The notes under the pieces: model-generated
What the model was told of the DNA's origin: nothing
The model's database searches: none
What the model saw: the letters and a program-made list of their open reading frames with translations, nothing else
Assembly (NCBI GenBank): GCA_025057755.1
Contig: JANWVC010000017.1
Span: 1-42,792, forward strand
Source of the DNA: Limisphaera sp.
GTDB lineage: Bacteria > Verrucomicrobiota > Verrucomicrobiia > Limisphaerales > Limisphaeraceae
Length of the DNA: 42,792 bases
Reading direction: 5' to 3'
Shown here: positions 1-8,177 of the stretch, piece by piece
How the letters are laid out: each line of letters opens with the position of its first letter
Numbering within the stretch: position 1 is the first letter of the stretch
Made by a program: the position numbers and the translations under genes

Positions 1-298
1 CCCCGATGGTGGACATGTGCAGATAGGATTCATCCAATGGCGCATTTGGCCCGTCAGGTGACTGGCAACTGAACCTCAATTCCTGCACAACCCGTTGATG
101 GTCCGGGTAATAGGACATGTCCCTGAGCGCTGGTTCACCGGGATCGCCAAACCACGGATTCGGCAACCCCCACGAGGGATCCGTTCCCACAGCCAGTTCG
201 GCTGCATTGTTCTGGCCATCCCCGTCGGAATCAGTATTCGAGGCGGGGGCGGGAACGCCGGACACTTTTACGACGAAGCTACGCGGCTGCGTGAGGCG
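1..298 (-). pseudogene. Fragment of a surface protein with a thrombospondin type 3-like calcium repeat
   Basis: On the minus strand an open frame runs from just after a stop codon at 299-301 to the left edge. It reads ...PRSFVVKVSGVPAP..., then the acidic calcium-binding motif DSDGDGQNNAAELAVGTDP, then about 50 residues beginning SWGLPNPWFGD. The DxDxDGxxxxxE pattern followed by GTDP is typical of thrombospondin type 3-like repeats in secreted proteins, which are common in Verrucomicrobiota. There is no credible start codon: the frame opens abruptly at the point where plus-strand HerA-like coding begins, so the N-terminal part is missing. The C-terminal part may continue beyond the window. 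Its role in calcium binding or the cell surface is inferred from the motif alone. Confidence 0.6.
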
Positions 299-1520
299 TT
301 ACATCAACCGGCTCAAGCTCGCTGTGCAGGCGGGTGACCACCAAACTCAGGGCAAGCGAGAAGGCGTGGCACAGGTGTTGGTGAATCTTGCAGAGGACCT
401 CCAGGCATTGATGCCACAATGCAATGAAACGGCGGTCAAGACAGCGATGGAAGAAGCGGCGAATGAAGCAGAGGCCAAAGAAAACCAGGCACGCGGACAG
501 CCAAAGCAAAGCGGTGGCTGCTGGCACAACGATTTCTCCGATTCCGCGCTCGGTAGCGTTATAAGCAAACTGGAGGCAATCGCCAAGCAGGTTGGGTTGG
601 CCAACGAAGATGCCGCTTCTGAGGATGCGCCCCGACCTTTTTCCGTGCGCGAACTGCCCGCGTTTGTCGAGGCACTCGCCGCAGATGTTTCTGGCCGCGA
701 CATGGCTCAGTTCGTAGATTCTCTCAATTTGCGGATCCGCGGTCTGTTTGCTGGCGGCCCTCTCTCGTCAATTCTCGACCCCGACAACACCTCCAAGATC
801 ACCCTCGACCAATGGCTAAAGGATTATGTTGGGGAAAACCAAGCCACGAACGGCCCGCTGGCCGTTCTTGATCTTTCGCTCGTTCCCTCCGAGGTCATCC
901 ACATCGTCATCGCCGTGCTGGCCCGCATGGTGTTTGAAGCGGTGCAGCGCCATCGCCGCTTGTATGGCACAGCCCTGCCCACCGTGCTCGTCTTGGAAGA
1001 GGCCCATACATTCGTTCATCGCGACCTGCGGAGCGACAGTGCCCCTGCAGCGGGCCGGGTTTGCTGCCGCGTCTTTGAGCGGATCGCCCGCGAAGGCCGG
1101 AAGTTTGGTCTGGGCCTGGTTCTGGCGTCGCAGCGGCCTTCGGAGATGTCAGAGACCGTGCTCGCGCAGTGCAACACCTTCCTCCTGCACCGCTTGGTGA
1201 ACGACCGCGACCAGGAACTGGTGCGCCGCCTTGTGCCCGAAGGTCACGGCGACCTGCTGCGTGAACTGCCCAGCTTGCCCTCGCGCCGCGCCATTCTCCT
1301 CGGCTGGGCCGCGCCCGCGCCGGTTCTGATCGAGGTGAGGGAATTGCCCGAAGCGGAGAGGCCGCACTCTCCCGACCCCGAGTTCTGGAATGTATGGACC
1401 GGCACAAGGTCCTGTGACGTGGATTGGGCCAGAATTGCGAATGAATGGCAGGGTAATGGTCCCCGTTCAGTTGAACCTTCTGGCCAGCAGCCTGCGGGAA
1501 AAGATGCGACAAGCGCATAA
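285..1520 (+). pseudogene. 5'-truncated HerA/DUF87-type ATPase
   Basis: The C-terminal two thirds matches HerA-like P-loop ATPases, motors that act on DNA, often with a NurA nuclease or in defence systems. Visible marks are the conserved block around LAVLDLSLVPSEVIHIV, a Walker B segment VLVLEEAHTF, then RVFERIAREGRKFGLGLVL, SQRPSE and a C-terminal FWNVWTG tail. No Walker A (GxxGxGK) occurs in frame. The frame formally opens with an ATG at 117, but the first 55 or so codons lie antisense to the thrombospondin-like fragment and are not HerA-like. The gene has therefore probably lost its N-terminal nucleotide-binding half and is unlikely to be active. The exact junction, somewhere in 270-300, is inferred. 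Confidence 0.7.
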
Positions 1521-2001
1521 AGTCCCCGCAATTGGTGGCGTGGGTTTCTCATCGGCACGCGGGTTTCAACTCGGAAGGGAACTGCAGCCGCAGCCGGAAA
1601 AAACCGGGAATCAACGTCAGCGCGAACAACGTCGGATCATGATGCCCCAGCAGGGGCGGCAGCACAGCAGCGCCGTGGCCGGGCCGACGATTGCCCCAGC
1701 CTGCACAGCATCCGCTCGAAGCCAAAGGCGGGTCTCATACCCGACCTGACCGACCTGGCCAACAACGCCCTGCGCACCGGCATGCGCTCCCGCGGCCCAA
1801 CCCGACCCATCCATGACCGTGGGGGACAAAACCGCTCGGAATCAAAGTCGGAGCGACCTGATTGAACCGGTTGCTTGAGGACGACATCAGCCCGATGCCC
1901 GGCACCGTCCCATTGAGCCGACGTGGCGATGGTCATCGAGGCGGGTTGGGCTTGCATCCTCCCCGGCCGATTACTTCGGCGGATGTTCGGGGCGGGTGGA
2001 T
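1521..2001. other. Intergenic stretch, no gene recognised
   Basis: No frame here has recognisable domains or a credible start. Frames that look open on both strands are short and GC-driven. It separates the broken HerA-like gene from the end of the arsenic operon and may hold decayed coding sequence, but I cannot identify any. Confidence 0.5.
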
Positions 2002-3114
<1,113 letters not shown>

Positions 3115-3146
3115 GCGGGGAATCGGTGAGTTGCGCTAGAGAAAGC

Positions 3147-4052
3147 TCAAATTGGTTCACCGCCTCCGTCGCCGACGGCCGGTTTGCGTGCGGTGATTTC
3201 GAGGCTGGTGATGAAATCGCCGGGCTTTGTTCCCGATGGCAGGTGAGCCAGGATTTCCCGATAGAGCGGGTCTTGCCACTCGGTCATGCCGTCCACGTAT
3301 TCGGGCCGCGACCGGAGTTGAATGTCCACCAGCCCGGCATCGCGGGCCATGCGCTCGGTCTCGGTAACCAGCACCGCACCGGCTATGCAACCCACCAAAG
3401 CCTGCACGCTCTGAACAATGGCCGGGGGCAGCGGTTGCAACAGCGCCAGGTCGCTCACGGCCACGCGCCCGCCGGGTTTGAGCACACGGGCGATCTCGCG
3501 CCAGACCCGGGGCTTGTCGGGCGAGAGATTGAGGACGCAGTTGGAAATCACCACGTCCACGCTCGCGTCAGCCACGGGCAGGTGTTCGATCTCGCCCGGG
3601 CGGAACTCGACGTTGTCCCAGCCGGTTTGCTCGCGGTATCGGAGGGCGTTGCGACGCGCCCGCGCGATCATCTCGGGGGTCATGTCCACGCCGATCGCGC
3701 GGCCGGTGGGACCAATCCTGCGGGCGGCGAGAAACACGTCGAAGCCCGCGCCGCTGCCCAGATCAAGCACGACCTCGCCGGGCCGGAGCGCGGCGAGTGC
3801 GTTGGGGTTGCCGCAGAACAGGCCCAGGTTCGCGCCTTCGGGCAGCGCGGACAGTTCGTCCGGCGAATAACCGATGCGTTGGGCCAGCGCATCGGCGGTG
3901 GGCGCGCCGACGCAGCAGGGTGACACGGGTCCGCAACACGAGCCGCCCTCGCGGGCGATTGCACTGTATCTGGCGCGGACTTGTTCACGAATCTCTCGGG
4001 CTTGCGGGTCGTTGTTCACGGGATTTGCAGGGCTTTGGAGTTGGGGCATCAT
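3147..4052 (-). CDS. arsM: Arsenite S-adenosylmethionine methyltransferase
   Basis: A 301-residue Rossmann-fold methyltransferase that transfers methyl groups from SAM to As(III), giving methylated and finally volatile arsenicals. The SAM-binding motif is VLDLGSGAGFDVFLAA (about residues 96-110), followed by the acidic GVDMTPEM. Cysteines expected to bind arsenic are visible: Cys172 in ISNCVLNLSP and Cys222 in GCIAGA, 50 residues apart as in characterised ArsM, plus an N-terminal Cys39-Cys40 pair in GGSCCGP. The start ATG directly abuts the arsC stop codon (TGA then ATG ATG), so the two are probably translationally coupled. The tail is short and Gly/Asp-rich. Its place between reductase and exporter fits detoxification by parallel methylation and efflux. 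Confidence 0.96.
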   Translation of the reverse strand: MMPQLQSPANPVNNDPQAREIREQVRARYSAIAREGGSCCGPVSPCCVGAPTADALAQRIGYSPDELSALPEGANLGLFCGNPNALAALRPGEVVLDLGSGAGFDVFLAARRIGPTGRAIGVDMTPEMIARARRNALRYREQTGWDNVEFRPGEIEHLPVADASVDVVISNCVLNLSPDKPRVWREIARVLKPGGRVAVSDLALLQPLPPAIVQSVQALVGCIAGAVLVTETERMARDAGLVDIQLRSRPEYVDGMTEWQDPLYREILAHLPSGTKPGDFITSLEITARKPAVGDGGGEPI

Positions 4053-4502
4053 TCACCCCGGGTTGTGCCCGGCACGAAGCTGATCGCGGCGGCCGGCCGC
4101 GTAGGCCTCGAAAACGCGGCGGATTTCGTCGCGCACGCGGCGGAACACTGCCAGCTTTTCGGCCTCTGTACCTATGGCTTTGGCCGGGTCTTCAAACGGC
4201 CAGTGGTGACGGTTTACTTGTCCGGGAAACGTCGGGCAGACCTGATCGGCGTTGCCGCAAACGGTGATGACGGTTTCCACCTCTCGGCTCAGGAACTCGT
4301 TCAGGTGTTTGGAGCGGTGGCCGGAAATGTCCACTCCGATTTCGCGCATGACCTCGATGGCGAGCGGGTGGACAAAGCCCGCCGGTTCGGAGCCCGCGCT
4401 GGCCACCTCCAGAAAATCGCCGGCCGCGGCGCGCAGAATGCCCTCGGCAAGGTGACTGCGGCAGGAGTTGCCGGTGCACAGAATCAACACAAGCGGTTTC
4501 AT
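4053..4502 (-). CDS. arsC: Arsenate reductase, thioredoxin-coupled, LMW-phosphatase type
   Basis: Cytoplasmic reductase turning arsenate into arsenite for ACR3 and ArsM. With the ATG at 4502 it has 149 residues. The P-loop CX5R is CTGNSCR (Cys9 to Arg15), and a second pair lies in [10 protein letters not shown] as Cys82 and Cys89, the arrangement of the triple-cysteine relay in staphylococcal-type enzymes. The general-acid Asp is in HWPFEDPAK. An upstream ATG would add 13 residues reaching into arsR. I prefer 4502 because it sits directly before MKPLVLILC and overlaps the arsR stop in an ATGA, the classic sign of translational coupling. The redox partner is thus expected to be thioredoxin rather than glutaredoxin, inferred from the cysteine pattern. 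Confidence 0.95.
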   Translation of the reverse strand: MKPLVLILCTGNSCRSHLAEGILRAAAGDFLEVASAGSEPAGFVHPLAIEVMREIGVDISGHRSKHLNEFLSREVETVITVCGNADQVCPTFPGQVNRHHWPFEDPAKAIGTEAEKLAVFRRVRDEIRRVFEAYAAGRRDQLRAGHNPG

Positions 4503-4885
4503 GCGCGGAGTTGTTTGCGGCACAGGTCCGAGGGATCGCAACGTCGGATGGCGTCAAGCCGTTTGCGGTCGGCGAGCGCCTGGGGCGAGCAACCCAGGGT
4601 TTTGACGACCCAGTCCAGCGCCTCGCGCACGGCCACGGGCGCGTCTCGGTGCGGCAGCGCGTAATAAACCCAGCGCCCGTCCTTGCGCTGGGTGACCAGC
4701 CCGGCCTGATGCAGGATGGCCAGGTGCTTGGAAACGGTCGAAGGGGCAAGCTTGAGCAAGGCGGTAATCTGGCAAACACAGAGTTCCCCGTCGCGCAACG
4801 CCAGCAGCGCCCGGACCCGCGCCGGGTCAGCCAGCGCACGCGTGATCTGGACAAACTCTCGCAGCACACAATGATATTTTGCCAA
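4499..4885 (-). CDS. arsR: Arsenic-responsive repressor, ArsR/SmtB family
   Basis: A 128-residue winged-helix repressor. The metalloid-sensing motif ELCVCQ (residues 34-39, Cys36 and Cys38) matches the ELCVC type on which As(III) binds to release DNA. The recognition helix region is [16 protein letters not shown], followed by the wing [11 protein letters not shown]. It heads the ars operon and its stop overlaps the arsC start (ATGA). The longest frame begins with TTG at 4885, directly after an in-frame TAA. However, a 24-bp operator-like palindrome covers that codon, and an internal GTG at 4867 sits just past a plausible -10. A GTG start, giving 122 residues and a nearly leaderless message, is therefore a serious alternative. 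Confidence 0.93.
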   Translation of the reverse strand: MAKYHCVLREFVQITRALADPARVRALLALRDGELCVCQITALLKLAPSTVSKHLAILHQAGLVTQRKDGRWVYYALPHRDAPVAVREALDWVVKTLGCSPQALADRKRLDAIRRCDPSDLCRKQLRA

Positions 4886-4902
4886 TTATCGAAATATGTC
4901 AA
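4874..4902 (-). promoter_or_regulatory. Probable ArsR operator and promoter of the ars operon
   Basis: Positions 4874-4897 form an imperfect 24-bp palindrome, ATATTT...AATT...AAATAT, centred at 4885/4886, with 9 of 12 mirrored positions complementary. On the minus strand a perfect -35-like TTGACA (4902-4897) is followed after 17 bases by AAATAT (4879-4874) as a weak -10. The palindrome spans both elements, as expected for a repressor that blocks polymerase. Function is inferred from position and symmetry. Confidence 0.6.
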
Positions 4903-5657
4903 GCGGCATGCGGCGGTAATTCTGGGCCAGAGCCGAAACCGGGGACCGATGGTGGGACCAGTGTATGAAACGCAGCCCCAGTGGGAGTTGGCCGGCCGTT
5001 GTCTGAAGCCGGACGAGGACTCGGGTTGGAACATCGTTTAGAAGCAGAGAGACGTTTCCCGATGAATCCAACAGGGTTCGAATCGAGGATATCGTTGGTT
5101 CGGCGTGCGGTGGAAGTACGGTGGAGGACCTCTGGAAGATTGGTGCTGCACGGTCATGTCGGGTTTGAAGAGCCGGTCCTGCACGCACCAGAATGTACCA
5201 ACAGGCGTGGGACGATTCAGCGTGGACGACTGTGGATCGGCCTGGGCCCGGCGCGCAACTCCGCCTGAGGGAGGGCAAACGCCTTGCATGGATGCAATCG
5301 ATTGCGGGGGAGTGGGCTCTCCGGCCTGGAGGCAGAAGACGCTGTTGGGACTAACCCGGCTGAGATGTACGGGAGCTTCGGGACAGAGCTGCCTGGATTG
5401 TCAAAACGCGAAGTCGGGTGCAGTGGATCGGCTGAGGATGGGTGGCTTGAAGAAAGCAGCTTTTGGGCCCATGGTTGGCCCGGGATTCCCGTTCCATATC
5501 GGAGGGGCTTCTGTGGCGGTTCAGGGCGTGGCTAAAGAGACCGGCTTGGCTCAGCTTTCGGACTTTTGCGAGGGCTTGCTTCACTTGTGCAGACGTGGGG
5601 ATCGGTGCTGGAGGCTTGCGCCGTGCGTGGGCCACGGTATGTTCGTCAACTGTGAGC
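4903..5657. other. Long intergenic region upstream of bioB, no gene recognised
   Basis: About 750 bases between the divergent arsR and bioB. Several frames stay open because the sequence is GC-rich, but none shows a domain, signal peptide or good start, and the bioB frame itself continues open upstream of its proposed start without BioB similarity. No riboswitch or tRNA could be built. The bioB promoter must lie here but I cannot place it. Confidence 0.5.
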
Positions 5658-6764
5658 ATGAATCAAGTTGACGTCGGTCGATCGGCCCGCATTGCGGAGC
5701 TGGGGCGCCGGGTTTTAGCCGGGGGGGACATTACACGGGAAGAGGCGCTGGAGTTGTTTCATTTAGAAACCAGTGCGGATATCTACGATTTGATGGCCTG
5801 GGCAAATCGGATTCGGGAGCGGTTTAAGGGGAATCGGGTGCATTTGTGTTCGATCGTGAATGTGAAAGCAGGCGGGTGCCCGGAGAATTGCCGCTTTTGC
5901 GCACAATCGGCGTTGTATCAGACCGGTGCGCCCCGGTACGGGCTGTTGCCGGTGGATGAGGTCCTCGCGGCAGCGGAGGAGGCGGGCCGAAATGGTGCGG
6001 TGGGGTTCGGACTGGTTGCAGCCTGGCGCGGGTTGGAAGAAGGGCCGGTCCTGGACGCGTTGTGTGAGCAGTTTCGGGCTTTGAAGGCCCAGGGGCGGGT
6101 GCGGCCGGACGCGTCGCTCGGGATCATCAAGAGCGCCGCAGTGGCAAAGAAGCTCAAGGAGGCGGGCTGTGAATGTTATAATCACAATCTGGAGACTTCG
6201 CGTCGGTTTTTCCCTGAAGTGTGCACCACGCACACCTATGAAGAACGGGTTCAGACGCTGCGTTACCTGAAGCAGGCGGGGATTCGTATTTGCTCCGGCG
6301 GGATTATCGGGATGGGGGAGACGCGCGAGGATCGTTGTGACCTGGCGTTTGCGCTGAAGGAACTTGGTGCGAATATCGTGCCGATAAACATTTTGAATCC
6401 GATTCCCGGTACACCTTTTGCGAACCGGCCGCCATTACCCCCTTTGGAGATTTTGCAGACGATAGCGTGTTTCCGGTTTATTTTGCCGCGACAGGAGATC
6501 ATGGTGGCCGGAGGTCGAGCCGTGAATCTCCGCGATTTGCAGAGTCTTTGTTTCATGGCTGGCGCCAGTGCCTTGATGATTGGGAATTACCTGACCACGT
6601 TGAATCGTCCAGTGGAGCAGGATCTGCAGATGATTCGGGATTTGGGGTTGGATCCACATTGGACGGAAGATGATCAGTTTCGCGGCTGTGGAGCGGAGGC
6701 CGGGGGCGATGTGGAAACGCGTCAGCCGTCGGGCCGTGCGCCGGTGTCGGCGCCTGGAGGGTGA
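5658..6764 (+). CDS. bioB: Biotin synthase with unusual auxiliary-cluster ligands
   Basis: Radical SAM enzyme that inserts sulfur into dethiobiotin in the last step of biotin synthesis. The [4Fe-4S]/SAM motif is CPENCRFC (Cys74, Cys78, Cys81). YNHNLETS, SGGIIGMGET, the INILNPIPGTPF strand and MAGASALMIGNYLTT are all standard BioB blocks. By eye alignment with E. coli BioB, two of the four [2Fe-2S] ligands are absent: the Cys97 position is glycine in GFGLVAAW and the Cys128 position is not cysteine in RPDASLG. Cys212 (in RICSGG) and Arg287 (in GGRAVN) remain. Extra cysteines occur at 171 and 173 (GCECYNHN) and 189 (EVCTTHTY). The ATG at 5658 gives 368 residues, slightly long because of a disordered tail. 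The upstream extension has no similarity. AccB encoded later in the window is a protein that needs biotin. Confidence 0.93.
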   Translation: MNQVDVGRSARIAELGRRVLAGGDITREEALELFHLETSADIYDLMAWANRIRERFKGNRVHLCSIVNVKAGGCPENCRFCAQSALYQTGAPRYGLLPVDEVLAAAEEAGRNGAVGFGLVAAWRGLEEGPVLDALCEQFRALKAQGRVRPDASLGIIKSAAVAKKLKEAGCECYNHNLETSRRFFPEVCTTHTYEERVQTLRYLKQAGIRICSGGIIGMGETREDRCDLAFALKELGANIVPINILNPIPGTPFANRPPLPPLEILQTIACFRFILPRQEIMVAGGRAVNLRDLQSLCFMAGASALMIGNYLTTLNRPVEQDLQMIRDLGLDPHWTEDDQFRGCGAEAGGDVETRQPSGRAPVSAPGG

Positions 6765-6807
6765 GCTACGTTTTCTTCGGAGTTGTGGGGGCGGGTTAGG
6801 ATCTATT

Positions 6808-7641
6808 GTGTGCGATCCAAAATGGATGGAACGGCGATTTCGCAATCGGGGTGGGTATTTAGGAGAAAGGATTGACCTTCAGGAAGTTTGGGCAGGGTGC
6901 GAAGGGGCCGGTCGGAAACACGGTTGGCGGCAAGAGACCATCCCTGTGGATGGGCGATTGTCTTTGCTGGCTTGGATCCGGAGTCAGGGTGTGAGTGGTG
7001 ACGTCAGCCGTCTTCGGCGGGTATATATCAGCGCGGGCATTCACGGTGATGAACCGGCCGGGCCGGTTGCGGCGTGGCGGCTGATGGAAAGGAACCGATG
7101 GCCGGAGGGTTTGGACCTCTGGGTCGTGCCGTGTTTGAATCCGATGGGCCTCGCGCAAAATCGGCGCGAGGGACCGGATGGGTTCGACTTGAATCGGGAT
7201 TATCGACATTTGCGAAGTCCGGAAGTTCGGGCCCATGTGGCCTGGTTAGAACGGCAACCGGACTTTGGAGTAAGCTTTTGTTTGCATGAGGACTGGGAGG
7301 CGGCGGGGTTTTATTTGTATGAGCTGAATCCTCATGGCATGCCTTCGGTGGCAGAAACCCTCCTGGAGACCGTGGCGCAGGTTTGCCCGCTGGATTTGTC
7401 ACCAATGATTGAAGGACGACCGGCGCAAGGTGGATTGATCCGACCGGTCGTAGATCCGGAATTGCGTCCAGAGTGGCCGGAAGCGTTTTGGTTGGTGTAC
7501 CGAGGGCGCGCCATGGTGTCGTACACGCTGGAAGCGCCTTCGGATTACCCCTTAGAAGTGCGAGTGCGTGCATTAGTGACGGGGATGGAGGCGGCTTTGC
7601 AGGCTTGGTGGGTTAGGCTGAGCGACATGGTTAAACCCTGA
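6808..7641 (+). CDS. M14-family zinc carboxypeptidase-like protein
   Basis: Probable cytoplasmic zinc hydrolase of the M14/succinylglutamate desuccinylase-like group. The zinc motif HxxE is in SAGIHGDEPAG, the third ligand is the histidine of SFCLHEDWEA about 110 residues later, the substrate-binding Asn-Arg pair is in DLNRDYRH, and a C-terminal glutamate in SYTLEAPSDYPLE fits the catalytic base. No signal peptide is visible. The frame is open from 6670, overlapping bioB, but the early part is low-quality sequence. I chose GTG at 6808 because AGGA precedes it by seven bases, giving 277 residues; ATG at 6826 is an alternative. The substrate is unknown: peptide, amidated amino acid or murein peptide are possible. 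It is convergent with the hemerythrin gene 15 bases away. Confidence 0.82.
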   Translation: MCDPKWMERRFRNRGGYLGERIDLQEVWAGCEGAGRKHGWRQETIPVDGRLSLLAWIRSQGVSGDVSRLRRVYISAGIHGDEPAGPVAAWRLMERNRWPEGLDLWVVPCLNPMGLAQNRREGPDGFDLNRDYRHLRSPEVRAHVAWLERQPDFGVSFCLHEDWEAAGFYLYELNPHGMPSVAETLLETVAQVCPLDLSPMIEGRPAQGGLIRPVVDPELRPEWPEAFWLVYRGRAMVSYTLEAPSDYPLEVRVRALVTGMEAALQAWWVRLSDMVKP

Positions 7642-7656
7642 TCAAGGAGGCTGCGA

Positions 7657-8124
7657 TCAGTCAGGAGTGGTTCCAAGGGCGCCCGTGGGGATTGCATCGC
7701 GGCGTTTGAGCCAGGCTTGGCCCAATTGGCGGAGTGTTGTGGTTTTGAGGACTTTTTCAGCCATGGGGAATAGAATGCGTTCTTCGTGATCGAAGTGTTT
7801 GCGCGAGTAGGTTACGGCGTGCTGGAGGAGTCGGCGCGCTTCGGGCAGCGTTCGGGCCTTGCGCACACGCTGGAGATTGATGTCCACTTCTTGATGTTCG
7901 TGTTCGAAAGTGTCGCGTTGACCAATTTGTTCCAAGCAATGTTCCAAGGGGGCCAGCAGCAGATCGTCCTCGGTGCGTGAGTGGCCTTGGAGGAGATCTT
8001 CCAGTAACGCAGCCAGGGCGCGGACTTCAGCCAAGCTTTTCAGTTGGGGCAGGGCCTTCTCGATATGATCGAAGATGTTGTGGAAGACGACGTGTTCGGC
8101 GAGCAAGATGTCGGTAATTTTCAT
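7657..8124 (-). CDS. Hemerythrin-like HHE domain protein
   Basis: A 155-residue four-helix-bundle protein of the hemerythrin HHE family, probably binding a non-heme di-iron centre. Candidate iron ligands are regularly placed: AEHVVFHNIFDH in helix 1, GHSRTEDDLL in helix 2, FEHEHQEVD in helix 3 and HFDHEERILFP in helix 4. Members sense or carry oxygen, respond to nitric oxide, or help repair iron-sulfur centres; which applies cannot be told from sequence. It is only the domain, without a fused signalling module. It follows gcvP on the same strand with a 53-base gap and no obvious terminator, so it may be co-transcribed with it. Confidence 0.88.
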   Translation of the reverse strand: MKITDILLAEHVVFHNIFDHIEKALPQLKSLAEVRALAALLEDLLQGHSRTEDDLLLAPLEHCLEQIGQRDTFEHEHQEVDINLQRVRKARTLPEARRLLQHAVTYSRKHFDHEERILFPMAEKVLKTTTLRQLGQAWLKRRDAIPTGALGTTPD

Positions 8125-8177
8125 TGGTCGGACTTTGGTTCAGACACATTCAAGTTAAGCATGGGAAGGGGTTCCAC

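Noticed and set aside
5075..5084. GGTTCGAATC-like T-loop suggesting a tRNA
   Set aside because: The flanking bases do not form a T-stem, and no acceptor, D or anticodon arms could be built on either strand.
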